Notes: a model not told the origin generated them from the letters alone. A stretch of 64,000 nucleotides of DNA from JACPYM01 sp963699175 (GCA_963699175.1 OY969418.1:2232001-2296000), one strand, 5' to 3'. Positions 27,579 to 36,399 are shown, numbered from the stretch's first letter. Made by a program: numbers and translations.

Positions 27579-28067
27579 CTACAATTGCGCCAGAAAATAT
27601 GCCAGATCAAAGAACTCTCTCTCCGATTGAATTTTCCCCTGCTGGTTGAACTTGAAGAAGCCGATGCCTTCCAGGAAGAAGACATTTCCGGTCTTGGTCT
27701 TAAAACGCAACCTCCAATTGACGGCGGCTTCCTGACCGCACACCTTGACGTCCAGGGAGTAGAGTTTGATTTGACTGAAGAGAGTGGGGAACGATGCCAA
27801 ATAAGCGGCGATGGCTTGTGTTCCCTGGATCGGCGGAATTCCGACCGGGTCTTCAACCACGGCGTCAGCGGCGAAATGGCTTACGACCCCTTGGGCGTCG
27901 AACGCAGCCAATTTGGTAAAAACTTCCTCAATCACCGCCTCGATCTGCTCCGAGGTCAGATCGTAGGTTGCAGCCGCCTCAACGCGCGTGACGCTCGAAG
28001 CGCTCAATAACATGAGCGCCAGCGCCAGCGCCGTCATCTTTTTCAAAAACAGACTTTGGTTTCTCAT
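27579..28067 (-). CDS. Secreted SnoaL/NTF2-like domain protein
   Basis: About 162 residues: signal peptide (about 1-31, hydrophobic MTALALALMLLSASS) and an NTF2-like cone fold. The latter begins TSEQIEAVIEEVFTKLAAFDAQ, then VVSHFAADAVVEDPVGIPPI (the usual F-A-D-A-V-x-x-D-P pattern), and ends with EREFFDLAYFLAQL. Such domains are ketosteroid-isomerase-like enzymes or ligand binders, here probably periplasmic. AAGGA before the ATG at 28067 fits best. The same frame opens at 28196, but the added residues carry no similarity. It ends only 40 bp from the cloverleaf repeat. Confidence 0.8.
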   Translation of the reverse strand: MRNQSLFLKKMTALALALMLLSASSVTRVEAAATYDLTSEQIEAVIEEVFTKLAAFDAQGVVSHFAADAVVEDPVGIPPIQGTQAIAAYLASFPTLFSQIKLYSLDVKVCGQEAAVNWRLRFKTKTGNVFFLEGIGFFKFNQQGKIQSEREFFDLAYFLAQL

Positions 28068-28628
28068 TCTCATTTCCTTATAGATATTAGGTTGATCCGA
28101 GGCGAACATCGCTATGTCATCGGCGTCGATGGCTGCGATTTTCCTCTTCACCAAGACAGGCGAAAAACAAAGGTCAAATTGCTGGTGCTGGCGCAAATTT
28201 TTTCAATTGACTCAAGGCAGGATGAGTTTATCGAGCGGGTTGTCGGGATTGCCGACGAACATCCGGAGCACGGCGAAATGAGCGGGATTCGCGCTGAGAA
28301 TTTCCTGGTTGAAGATCAACAGCGATTGGTCATGCTGTCGAATGCGATGGCAGGGGCGCTGCAACTCGCGCAAGGGCTGTTTGCTCAAGGGCGCACTTGC
28401 GCTCAGGTTCTAGAAATGTTGATGCCCTCCTGACTACAGCTTCGGGCTGCCAATCGGCAATTGGATGCGCTCGCGCTCAGCACCACCACGGAGGCGATTT
28501 TGAGTCAGCGTCAGATTCCGGTGCTGGTGCATCAGTGAAGAGATCTGACGCTATTGATTGGTCACTGTGCTTCAATTTGAAGAACGCTTCGGCAAGCTTT
28601 TGCCAGCCCTCATTGATTTATCAAAGGT
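28068..28628. other. Region without a supported gene
   Basis: Open frames exist on both strands (for example a 125-codon one on plus, 28056-28433), but none has an SD, recognisable domain or clean codon pattern. It may hold decayed coding sequence. No strong repeat seen. Confidence 0.4.
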
Positions 28629-29540
28629 TTATTTTCCCTCTTTCACCCATTCCTGCTTCAGCTTTACGTTTAGGCGCAGGCTATTGAGAGAAATCTGGTA
28701 TTCGAAAAACTGAAGCTGTGTTCTCCCCAAGGTCGTCGTTGCTGGTTCGGTGGAAGAAGGCGCGCCGATGATTCTAAGGCCGTTGACGCGGCGGTCTTCA
28801 GCGTAATGGAGATGGCCGTGAATGATTAGGCGTACCCCATGAGTTATGGCCAGCAAGCGAAGCGCCCTTCGCTCTGCCTCGGGAACTTGGTGCGCGAGTA
28901 CTTCCCATTTAGACAGGGCTTTTTGAAAGCGTTTCTGAGCGGTTTCTTTGGATGGAATGTTTGGACTGTGATGCAGCGCGATGATTTTGATCGGCACAGC
29001 TTGATAACGGCGCAAAACTCTGGCCAGTGCTTCTAGTTGGTAAAAGCTGATGTTCCCTACCGCATTGGTTGCGCCATTCAAATTACCTGCATTATTCGAA
29101 TCAATTCCGATGACGACGATACTTGGATGAGGCTGATGTGCCCAGGGAAAGCGTGTCTCCAAGCCGCAGTGCAATAGTCCTTGCCTGGCCTTTTCACGGT
29201 CTGCCAGCGCGAGCGCTGCACCCGCTGGCAGCCGGGCGATTCCCAATGAACAGATGTCGTGATTGCCAGGCAAGGCTTTGACCTTGTTCGCCAACCCTGC
29301 GGCGTGGATGGCTTGGCGAAACACTTGCCAGGAAGCGAGGTCTCCACGATCCGAAATGTCGCCTGTAATCAAAATCAGGCCAGCTTGTTGCAGAGAAGGG
29401 GTCAGCAATAACTTCCGAAACCGTTCATTCATTCCCTTCAAGCGACCAAAGAGGCGTGCCTCTGACCGCGCGTCGTTATCGTGGCTGGTAAGATGTAAAT
29501 CCGAAAGATGAATGATGCGATAGTGACTAGGGGCTGTCAT
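28629..29540 (-). CDS. Calcineurin-like metallophosphoesterase
   Basis: About 303 residues with the full metallophosphoesterase metal-ligand set: D14/H16 in IIHLSDLHLTS, D61 in ITGDISDRGD, N93/H94 in LPGNHD, then a His in IIALHHS and the GHLH near 250. It hydrolyses phosphomonoesters or phosphodiesters with two metal ions; the substrate is unknown. The ATG at 29540 overlaps the stop of the upstream frame (ATGA), so the two were translated as an operon. The upstream gene now carries a frameshift. No signal peptide, so cytosolic. Confidence 0.88.
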   Translation of the reverse strand: MTAPSHYRIIHLSDLHLTSHDNDARSEARLFGRLKGMNERFRKLLLTPSLQQAGLILITGDISDRGDLASWQVFRQAIHAAGLANKVKALPGNHDICSLGIARLPAGAALALADREKARQGLLHCGLETRFPWAHQPHPSIVVIGIDSNNAGNLNGATNAVGNISFYQLEALARVLRRYQAVPIKIIALHHSPNIPSKETAQKRFQKALSKWEVLAHQVPEAERRALRLLAITHGVRLIIHGHLHYAEDRRVNGLRIIGAPSSTEPATTTLGRTQLQFFEYQISLNSLRLNVKLKQEWVKEGK

Positions 29541-30038
29541 TTTTCCTGTTCCTTTCTGCCTGTTTTTGAGTGTTGCCGTTCCTCTTCTTCTGTGGGAAGC
29601 CAATAGCAATCCTCGAAGGTTTGCCGATACGCCGGATCAGTGCTTTCGACCATTGCCTTGCGATCGTTGGCACGGGCTTCATCGCCATAGGCCAGATCGC
29701 GGATGCAATGCGCAATGCATAACGGGGCATCGTCATAGGGGCGAGTCAGCGCCGCAAGCTCGGCAAAAGGCTTCAATCGTAGTCGTCAACGATTGCTCGA
29801 CCTCGGCTCTATGGTTATCACTGACTGGCGAAGGGTAGAGCTTATGCCGATAACCGACCGTGATGGTATTGCCGTTTTTCTCAAAGGCATCCATCCCATG
29901 ATAATCCCCATAATAATCGCCTGCCCAAGCATCGAATACCCCAATCGTCCGCCCGTTGCGGCGTCCATCGTGAAAAAGCAGTAGATTGACGATGCGGGCA
30001 AACTCACACCACTGGCTGAACTTTTCTGTGGCAGTATT
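29537..30038 (-). pseudogene. Frameshifted, 5'-truncated gene of unknown function upstream of the metallophosphoesterase
   Basis: Two minus-strand frames join if one T of a four-T run is removed (plus strand AAAA near 29765-29768). The first ends SLTTTIEAF and the second continues AELAALTRPYDDAPLC. Joined they give about 165 residues with FHDGRRNGRTIGVFDAWAGD and CIRDLAYGDEA. No start codon lies between the joined frame and an upstream stop at 30039-30041, so the 5' end is also lost. I do not recognise the family. The stop overlaps the metallophosphoesterase start by ATGA, indicating a former two-gene module. Confidence 0.55.
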
Positions 30039-30289
30039 TCAAGTAGTGATTTTGTCTCGTGAATGCGTCTCGGCGTTTTCCCAGCCAGCTTGCCTCCTTT
30101 TTTGTAGCACGGGCTGGCAGTCCACTCTTCATTGGCTTACTTTTTCGGTGTCGTTAATTTTGAAAACAAAGGTGTGATGCGCAGGCGCTTGAGCTGGCCC
30201 TCATTCGGCGTCGTGATCGTAAGCCTATCTTTGACGAGCGAAGTCTCCAGCACGGCCGATGCGTACACGTATGTGTGCATAAGGAGAAA

Positions 30290-30310
30290 CGGGCACCCTA
30301 AAGATGCCCG
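30290..30310 (-). terminator. Hairpin beyond the tRNA fragment
   Basis: CGGGCA (30290-30295) and TGCCCG (30305-30310) form a 6-bp stem with a 9-nt loop, followed on the minus strand by TTTCTCC. It fits a terminator of the former tRNA transcript. Confidence 0.45.
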
Positions 30311-30330
30311 TAAGTGAGTGATTATAAAAG

Positions 30331-30372
30331 TCGGGACGCCCGGATTTGAACCGGGGGCCTCTTGCACCCCAA
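30331..30372 (-). other. 3' half of a tRNA-Pro(GGG) gene: integrase att site
   Basis: Read on minus, the 42 bases give an anticodon loop TTGGGGT (anticodon GGG), the 3' anticodon strand GCAAG, a T-arm CCCGG-TTCAAAT-CCGGG, and the acceptor 3' strand CGTCCCG with discriminator A. Upstream bases cannot supply the 5' anticodon strand, D-arm or acceptor strand, so this is not a functional tRNA. It lies 161 bp before a tyrosine integrase gene, the classic arrangement in which an element carries or leaves the 3' part of a tRNA as its attachment core. No CCA is encoded. Confidence 0.8.
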
Positions 30373-30532
30373 GAAACAGCCCTATAATTTCCTGAGCCTG
30401 CCCAATCTTTCAAATCGTTTCAAACCCTCATATTTACTGGCTTTTTTCATTTCCCCTGGTGTCATCGAATTTCCTCAAATCGCAATTCAGTGTGTCCGCA
30501 AATGTGTCCGCAGATTTTTGTGAGGAAGAACG

Positions 30533-31804
30533 ATGAAAGAAATAACCGGGTATGTGAGCTACGATAAGAGGCGCAACAGTTGGTGCGGCCGAGTCTCCTT
30601 GACTGACCCCGACACCGGCAAAAGGAAGTGGTTCAAGCGCTACGGCAGCACCAAGACTGAAGCCCGGCAGCGGGTCAGAGATCTGATCACAAGGTTTGAA
30701 AAGGGCGGCGTGCAATCCGTTACCGCTGACCGCCACTCCTTCGCTTACCTGGCTCAGAAGTTCAAAAAGGAAAAGCTGATCCCTGCCGTTTACCTGGGCG
30801 AAAGAAAGATCGCCGGTCGGCGCACCCTCTCCCCGCCCCTAGCCTGGCTGAACCAGTTGAGGCTCTTCTTTGACGAGTACAAGCTGACGGAGATTACCGC
30901 AGGCGAGGTGCGTAAGTTCAAAGTCTGGCTCTCGAAGATCCCCTCGCGCAGCCAGATCAAAGAGGAGGACGGCGTGCTGAAACTAATCGTCAAAGAAGAC
31001 GGCGAGCAGCGTGGCATTGACTCGGTCAACCGGCCCATCGAATTGCTGCGCACCATGCTGAATTACGCAGTGGAGGAAAATCTGCTGCGGCCAGAGAACA
31101 ATCTATTCCTGGCGATGCGCGGCCGTAAGCTGATCGATAGGGCTGCTGAGGGGAAACGGGAGCGCTTTCCAACCTTCGGCGAGGAACTGGCCCTACTCAA
31201 GTTTTGCAACATTGAGGGGCAACTCGGCAACGCTCACCTGCGCCCGATCTTGATAGTCGCAGCGGATACTGGATTGCGTCGCAATGAGCTACTTACACTC
31301 ATAGATACTGACCTGGATTTTGGCCGCGAGATTATTCGCCTGCGCGCGTTCAACGCGAAGACCAACCGGCCGCGCCAAATACCGATGACGCCGCGCGTGA
31401 AGCTGGAACTGCAGAAGATGGTGGAAAAGAATAGGGCAGGTCTCGTCTTCGGCGGGATCAAAAACGTAAAGCGCTCTTATGCTACGGCCTGCCGCAAGTG
31501 CGGGATTGAAGACCTGAACCGTCATGACTTCCGGCATGGTTTTGTTAGCCGGGCGATCCTCGCTGGCATCCCGCCCGCTGTGGCGCTCTCGGCCAGCGGT
31601 CACGCCAGCGACGAATGGAAACGCTATCTGAATATGACACCGGATCAGTTGCAGTACCTGCTTGAGCCGCTGGACGGGCAGGACGCGCAGGAAGTCCAGG
31701 TTTATGCGGAAGAGGTTATGCGCGGCCTGCGGGAGGCGCTTAAGTACGATCAAGTGGAGAGACTCTTTGTGACGCCGCAAACTGGACGCGAGCGGCATGG
31801 GTAA
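30533..31804 (+). CDS. Tyrosine recombinase/phage-type integrase
   Basis: A 423-residue site-specific recombinase. An N-terminal arm-binding region is followed by a SAM-like core-binding domain (about 68-185) and a catalytic domain (about 210-385) with the full active-site set: Arg249 in DTGLRRNEL, Lys276, His331/Arg334 in HDFRH, His357 in SGHAS and Tyr365 in RYLNM. It should integrate and excise an element at the adjacent tRNA-Pro sequence. The ATG at 30533 follows GAGGAAGAACG. The cargo immediately downstream is a toxin-antitoxin pair and insertion sequences. Confidence 0.93.
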   Translation: MKEITGYVSYDKRRNSWCGRVSLTDPDTGKRKWFKRYGSTKTEARQRVRDLITRFEKGGVQSVTADRHSFAYLAQKFKKEKLIPAVYLGERKIAGRRTLSPPLAWLNQLRLFFDEYKLTEITAGEVRKFKVWLSKIPSRSQIKEEDGVLKLIVKEDGEQRGIDSVNRPIELLRTMLNYAVEENLLRPENNLFLAMRGRKLIDRAAEGKRERFPTFGEELALLKFCNIEGQLGNAHLRPILIVAADTGLRRNELLTLIDTDLDFGREIIRLRAFNAKTNRPRQIPMTPRVKLELQKMVEKNRAGLVFGGIKNVKRSYATACRKCGIEDLNRHDFRHGFVSRAILAGIPPAVALSASGHASDEWKRYLNMTPDQLQYLLEPLDGQDAQEVQVYAEEVMRGLREALKYDQVERLFVTPQTGRERHG

Positions 31805-31950
31805 AGTCTGGCTAGCCAAAACTGGCAGCTTAAGGCGGAGTACAGCCCTAGTGTTATAATCTGCGCCAGCCGCGGGCAATACGAGCCGAACGCACTCGAT
31901 TGATAAAGCACGTTCGGTGCATCCACTTGTTTGTGAAGAGAGGTGAAGTG

Positions 31951-32205
31951 ATGACGACTGTTTCCGTAGAATTGCCGGAGAGTGTTTTTTCAGCCCTGCG
32001 ACGTGCACCAGAAGATTTCGTGCGCGAAATGCGGATTGCCGCCGCAGTCAAATGGTATGAGCTAGGGCAACTGTCGCAAGGCAAAGCGGCTGAAGTGGCT
32101 GGCTTAACGCGCGCCGAGTTTATCAACACACTCTCGCGTTATCAGGTTTCCCCATTCCAATATACGGCAGAAGAATTAGCGGAGGATTTAGCACGTGCCG
32201 AGTGA
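31951..32205 (+). CDS. UPF0175 family antitoxin-like protein
   Basis: About 84 residues, MTTVSVELPESVFSALRRAP..., with the UPF0175 pattern FVREMRIAAAVKWYELGQLS, QGKAAEVAGLTRAEF and an acidic end. This small family carries a helix-turn-helix-like core and is commonly found before DUF3368/PIN-like toxins, as here. GAGAGGTGA precedes the ATG at 31951; the frame is open further upstream without an SD. It overlaps the next gene by 11 nt. It presumably represses the operon and neutralises the partner. Confidence 0.82.
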   Translation: MTTVSVELPESVFSALRRAPEDFVREMRIAAAVKWYELGQLSQGKAAEVAGLTRAEFINTLSRYQVSPFQYTAEELAEDLARAE

Positions 32206-32336
32206 CCGGGCCGTCCTCAACACCTCACCCCTAATCACCCTCTGCAAAAGCGGGCAGGAGTATCTGCTTCCGCGATTGTTCGCTGAAATCGTCGTACCCG
32301 ACGCAGTCTGGGATGAAGTGCTGGCGGGTAGTGAGG
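32195..32336 (+). pseudogene. DUF3368/PIN-like toxin gene, truncated by IS21
   Basis: The GTG at 32195 begins VLNTSPLITLCKSGQEYLLP, then LFAEIVVPDAVWDEVLAG, the N-terminal third of a DUF3368 (PIN-fold) toxin including the first acidic residues. After GSE the frame runs into the left end of an IS21 element and stops shortly after. The missing C-terminal part is not found beyond the right end of the IS, so an insertion plus flanking deletion inactivated it. The antitoxin gene is intact. Confidence 0.75.
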
Positions 32337-32571
32337 TGCGTATTCGCACGCAACGTGAACACCGATTCGCAGCCAACGTGAACACCAATTCGCATTGATC
32401 GTGAACGCCGATTCGCACGTCGTGAACACCGATTGGCAAGCCAGTGAACACGGATTCGCACGATCGTGAACGCGGGTGTCGGGCGTGCGCCGCCCGCGCG
32501 GAGTGTGCTGGAAATCATTTAGACAGTGCTGGACGCTGTCCTCCTATTTTCTTCAAGGAGGACTCGCTGCA

Positions 32572-34113
32572 ATGCCAGCACCAAAGATTTCCATGCCACG
32601 ACTCACTGAACTTTTACGTCTCCACGCCGCCGGGCTTTCACAACGTCAGATCGCCCAAAGCCTCGACCTCTCGGTCGGCGTCGTCAACAAATATCTCCAA
32701 CTCGCCCAAGCGCGCGGCCTCGGCTGGCCACTGCCGGCCGAACTGACTGAAGCGGCCTTGTGGCAACTGCTGGAAGGCGCGACTACGGCGGCCACCAGCA
32801 CGCCACTCGCCGCACCTGATTTCTCCCTCATCCATCGCGAACTGCAACGCAAGGGCGTCACGCGCCTCTTACTCTGGGAAGAGTATGTGGCGGTCTATCC
32901 CGACCGGCATTACAGCTATGCACAGTTCTGCCGCCTCTACCGCGAATGGCGCGCTGGGGTCAAGCCCACCTTACGTCAGACGCAGCACGCCGGCGAAAAG
33001 CTCTTTGTGGATTACGCCGGGCAGACCGTGCCGATCGTAGACACGCTGACGGGCGCAGTCTGGCAAGCCCAAATCTTTGTGGCCGTCTTGGGCGCCTCCA
33101 ATTACACCTACGCCGAAGCGACCGCCACGCAACGGCTGCACGATTGGGTCGGCGCACACGCGCGGGCCTTCGCCTTCTTCGGCGGCGTGCCGCAATTAGT
33201 CGTGCCGGACAATCTCAAGAGCGCCGTGCGCAAAGCCTGCCGTTACGAGCCGTTGCTCAATCGCACCTATCAAGAGTTGCTGGCCCACTACAACACCGCC
33301 GCTTTGCCAGCTCGCCCCTACAAACCGCGCGATAAGGCTAAAGCCGAAGTCGGCGTGCAGGTCGTCGAGCGTTGGCTCTTGGCACGATTGCGCCAGCAGA
33401 CTTTCTTCTCGCTCGCCGAACTCAATCAAGCGTTGCGGCACCTGCTCACCCGACTCAATGACCGGCCTTTCAAAAAGCTGCCGGGCTCGCGCCGCTTTCA
33501 GTACGAAGCCCTTGATCGTCCCGCCTTGCGCCCCTTGCCAGCGCAGCCTTTCGTCTACGCCGAGTGGAAGAAGGCGCGCGTGCACATTGACTATCACGTG
33601 GAAGTCGAAGGCCCTTACTACAGCGTGCCGCACGCGCTGATCCGGCGCGAAATCGAGCTGCGCCTCACGGCCACCACGGTCGAATGCTTGTATCAAGGTG
33701 AGCGCGTCGCCGCGCATCCACGCTCCGACCGCAAAGGCGCGCACACCACTAACCCGGAACACATGCCCAAGTCACATCGCGCCCATCTGGAATGGACGCC
33801 AGGCCGCTTCCTCAATTGGGCACTGGAGATCGGTCCGCAAACGCGCGATCTGGTGCAGCACTTACTGACCAATCGCCCACACCCCGAGATGGGGTTTCGC
33901 TCCTGTTTGGGCTTGCTCTCGTTGGCCAAAAACTATGGCAAGCGGCGGCTGGAAGCGGCTTGTACGCGCGCCCTTGCGCTCGGCTCACCGACGCGCCGTA
34001 GCGTCGTCTCGATCCTGGAGAAGGGGCTGGAAAACCAACCGCTGCCGGAAAGCACGCTCGAATTGCCCGCGCCGCGTCACGCCAATTTACGCGGCGCGGA
34101 CTACTACTATTAA
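32572..34113 (+). CDS. istA: IS21-family transposase IstA
   Basis: About 513 residues. The N-terminal helix-turn-helix is LLRLHAAGLSQRQIAQSLDL. The integrase core (rve) has its first Asp in FVDYAGQTVPIVD, the second in VVPDNLKSAV and the catalytic Glu in the VGVQVVERW region. A C-terminal Mu-type beta domain follows. AAGGAGG ten bases before the ATG at 32572 supports that start; the frame is open from 32476. It cuts and joins the IS ends with IstB as helper. It appears intact. Confidence 0.93.
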   Translation: MPAPKISMPRLTELLRLHAAGLSQRQIAQSLDLSVGVVNKYLQLAQARGLGWPLPAELTEAALWQLLEGATTAATSTPLAAPDFSLIHRELQRKGVTRLLLWEEYVAVYPDRHYSYAQFCRLYREWRAGVKPTLRQTQHAGEKLFVDYAGQTVPIVDTLTGAVWQAQIFVAVLGASNYTYAEATATQRLHDWVGAHARAFAFFGGVPQLVVPDNLKSAVRKACRYEPLLNRTYQELLAHYNTAALPARPYKPRDKAKAEVGVQVVERWLLARLRQQTFFSLAELNQALRHLLTRLNDRPFKKLPGSRRFQYEALDRPALRPLPAQPFVYAEWKKARVHIDYHVEVEGPYYSVPHALIRREIELRLTATTVECLYQGERVAAHPRSDRKGAHTTNPEHMPKSHRAHLEWTPGRFLNWALEIGPQTRDLVQHLLTNRPHPEMGFRSCLGLLSLAKNYGKRRLEAACTRALALGSPTRRSVVSILEKGLENQPLPESTLELPAPRHANLRGADYYY

Positions 34114-34137
34114 CCCATCACACGAAGGAGACCTTGG

Positions 34138-34890
34138 ATGCTCAATCAACAAACACTCACGCGCCTGCGCGCACTCAAACTCTTCGGGCTGGCTGAGGCC
34201 TTGGCCCAACAACTGGAACAACCGCCCACGCAAGCGCTCGCCTTTGAAGAGCGTCTGGCGCTGTTGGTCGAACGCGAAGTCAGCTATCGTGATAACCGCC
34301 GGCTACAATGCCTCTTGCGAGCCGCTAAGCTCAGACAGCCCGCTTGCGTAGAAGACATTGACTATCGCCACCAGCGCGGGCTTGAACGTACGCTGGTAGC
34401 CACGCTCACGAGTTGCGACTGGATTCGCGCCCACCACAATCTGCACATTACGGGTCCAACGGGGACGGGCAAGAGTTGGCTAGCTTGCGCCTTCGGTAAT
34501 CAAGCTTGCCGCCAAGGCTTGAGCGTCCGCTATGAACGCACAGGCCGTCTACTCGACCAATTACGCGTGGCACGTGGCGACGGCAGTTACCCAAAACTTT
34601 TGCGCCAACTGGCGCGGGTAGAGTTACTGATCCTGGATGACTTCGGGCTCAAACCGCTCACGCAGACTGAGCGCCACGACTTATTGGAAGTGATTGAAGA
34701 CCGGCACGGTGTGCACTCGACCCTGCTGACGAGTCAATTACCGATCCGTGCTTGGCACGAATATCTGAACGAACCGACCGTCGCCGACGCCCTGCTGGAT
34801 CGGCTGCTCAATGGCGCGCATCGGCTCGAATTAACTGGCGATTCAATGCGCCAGAAAGAAGCCTTGACCAAAGTGAAGGCAAAGCAGTAG
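34138..34890 (+). CDS. istB: IS21-family helper ATPase IstB
   Basis: A 250-residue DnaC-like AAA ATPase with Walker A GPTGTGKSWLA (about residue 104), Walker B LLILDDFG and sensor LLTSQL. It assembles on target DNA and stimulates IstA. It begins 24 bp after the istA stop, with GAAGGAGACC before the ATG. Complete, ending near the right IS terminus. Confidence 0.94.
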   Translation: MLNQQTLTRLRALKLFGLAEALAQQLEQPPTQALAFEERLALLVEREVSYRDNRRLQCLLRAAKLRQPACVEDIDYRHQRGLERTLVATLTSCDWIRAHHNLHITGPTGTGKSWLACAFGNQACRQGLSVRYERTGRLLDQLRVARGDGSYPKLLRQLARVELLILDDFGLKPLTQTERHDLLEVIEDRHGVHSTLLTSQLPIRAWHEYLNEPTVADALLDRLLNGAHRLELTGDSMRQKEALTKVKAKQ

Positions 34891-35077
34891 AACTTAAGCG
34901 CCAGCGCGCTCCGCGCGCGTTCACGATCGTGCCAATCGGCGTTCATGATGCTTGCCATTCAGCGTTCATCTTCGTGCGAATACCCACCTGAAGCCATAGA
35001 AAAGCATTAGTGGTTTAATCTTAGCAGTTGTATAATCCCTGTCCAATTATCGAGCCTGTCCATAAAAGGAGTAATTT

Positions 35078-35281
35078 ATGAATGATGACAATGGAAAACA
35101 ATATAGATGCATAGATTGCGGCTACATCTGGACTATTCTTCCTAAGAGTTGCGCCATGTGTCAATCACACAAGCTTGAGGTGTTCGCTGAGCTTGACAAT
35201 ATAAAGCCGGATAAATTTGATAGACATTTCGTTAATGAATTGTCTCAGCGCGATCTGCCTTTACGACGCGGCGAGCGGTGA
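35078..35281 (+). CDS. Zinc-ribbon (rubredoxin-like) protein fragment
   Basis: A 67-codon frame with four Cys in two CxxC pairs, YRCIDCGYIW and SCAMCQ, a zinc ribbon like that of rubredoxin-type or nucleic-acid-binding modules. AAAGGAG with good spacing before the ATG and a TATAAT at 35031 suggest expression. The sequence is AT-rich until about 35243, then turns abruptly GC-rich; from there the frame reads out of phase through a WD40 gene and ends at LPLRRGER. Its native C-terminus is therefore probably lost. Confidence 0.55.
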   Translation: MNDDNGKQYRCIDCGYIWTILPKSCAMCQSHKLEVFAELDNIKPDKFDRHFVNELSQRDLPLRRGER

Positions 35282-36194
35282 ATGGTTGCGCACCATCGGC
35301 GGGCCGGGCGTGTGGAGAGTGGCCTGGTCGCCGGACGGGAAGCTGCTGGCCAGCCAGTTGGCGGATGACGCCGTACAGGTTTGGGACGCGGCGACGGCAA
35401 AGTTGTGGCATACGCTCGGCGGGAATACAGCGTACGGGCGCTTGGCGTGGGCACCCGACGGAGGGCGGTTGGCCACGAGCGGGAATGACAATAACATTCG
35501 CTTGTGGGACGTGACGAGCGATACGTTGTTGCACCGCCTGAGCGCCCACACTGAGCACGTGCAATGCCTCGCCTGGTCGGCCGACGGACAAACGCTGGCG
35601 AGCGGCGGCAATGATTGTACGGTGCGGCTTTGGAGTGCGGAAGAGGGGAAACTGTTGCGCACGCTGCTTACGCCGGAGAGCCACTTGAACTGGCTGAAGG
35701 GGGTGAAGTGGTCAGCGGATGGAAAGCGGCTGCTGAGCATAACGTTACACAGTAGGTTGCATGTTTGGGACGCGGCGACGGGAGAATTGCTGCACACCCT
35801 AAACGAGGACGAAGATTTTGGGCTGCGCGAGCTGTCTTGGTCAGCGAGTGGTGACTTGGTAGCGGGCAGCAACGGGGGCAACACAATCAGACTCTGGGAC
35901 TCGGCCAGTGGAAAGCTGTTGCAGCAACTGGGTTGTCACGACGGCGACATCGACAGTATAGCTTTCTCGCCCGATCAGACGTTGCTTGCCAGCGGTAGCA
36001 AAAACGGCAACGTCACCGTCTGGGCCATCGAGACTGGGGCAGAACTGCAATCCTTTGCCACCAATTTGCCTGCGCACGAACTAAAGGAAGTCGCGTTTGT
36101 AGCATCAGGTCCCTTTTCAACATCAACAGTTTTCGGGCAGACGCCGTACGGCACACCCACGATTGCGGTAACTGTCTTCGAGTCAGGCAAATAA
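35217..36194 (+). CDS. WD40-repeat beta-propeller protein, 5'-truncated
   Basis: From about 35247 the frame encodes about seven WD40 blades with the pattern V-x-x-(L/V)-A-W-S-P/A-D-G ... L-A-S-G ... (I/V)-R-L-W-D (for example QCLAWSADGQTLASGGND, CTVRLWSAEEG). The first blade starts in mid-repeat (ICLYDAASGEWLRTI), so the N-terminal part, which in such proteins often is a kinase, TIR or other domain, is missing. The preceding 30 bases belong to an AT-rich zinc-ribbon gene. No SD serves this frame. Function unknown; probably a relic. Confidence 0.6.
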   Translation: MIDISLMNCLSAICLYDAASGEWLRTIGGPGVWRVAWSPDGKLLASQLADDAVQVWDAATAKLWHTLGGNTAYGRLAWAPDGGRLATSGNDNNIRLWDVTSDTLLHRLSAHTEHVQCLAWSADGQTLASGGNDCTVRLWSAEEGKLLRTLLTPESHLNWLKGVKWSADGKRLLSITLHSRLHVWDAATGELLHTLNEDEDFGLRELSWSASGDLVAGSNGGNTIRLWDSASGKLLQQLGCHDGDIDSIAFSPDQTLLASGSKNGNVTVWAIETGAELQSFATNLPAHELKEVAFVASGPFSTSTVFGQTPYGTPTIAVTVFESGK

Positions 36195-36399
36195 ATGTGG
36201 TTGGCTGCTGAACGCCATGCTAATTCGAGAAGCAACAACGAATGACGCTGTACAAATAGCATTGGTACAAGTTTCTTCTTCTCAAGAAGCATACAAAGGC
36301 ATTCTTCCAGCCAAAGAGATTACAGATGAATTTATAGAAAGCCGGGCTCGCGTATGGGAAGAATTTATTCGGTCAGGGGAAACCAGAATATATGTCTAT

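Larger units (their letters stand above)
32337..34986 (+). mobile_element. IS21-family insertion sequence with terminal multiple repeats
   Basis: About 2.65 kb. Ends TGCGTATTCGCACG (32337-32350) and CGTGCGAATACCCA (34973-34986) are inverted repeats with one mismatch and TG/CA termini. Inside the left end, about six degenerate copies of CGTGAACACCGATTCGCA recur every ~22 bp (32353-32478); inside the right end are about three copies in the opposite sense. These are the transposase-binding multiple repeats of IS21. It carries istA and istB. No convincing target duplication remains, consistent with deletion next to it. Confidence 0.9.

Noticed and set aside
28056..28433. Plus-strand 125-codon frame as a gene
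   Set aside because: No SD, no recognisable domain, and it overlaps the leader of the SnoaL-like gene on the other strand.
30331..30420. Complete tRNA gene
   Set aside because: The T-arm and 3' acceptor strand are perfect, but no matching 5' acceptor strand or D-arm exists upstream; it is a half-gene.
32353..32478. CRISPR-like array of about 22-bp repeats
   Set aside because: The repeats are degenerate, have no true spacers and occur at both ends of an IS21 element: they are transposase-binding repeats.
36195..36216. WD40 and GNAT genes as an operon
   Set aside because: The spacing is close, but the abrupt composition change and the truncated WD40 5' end indicate unrelated fragments.
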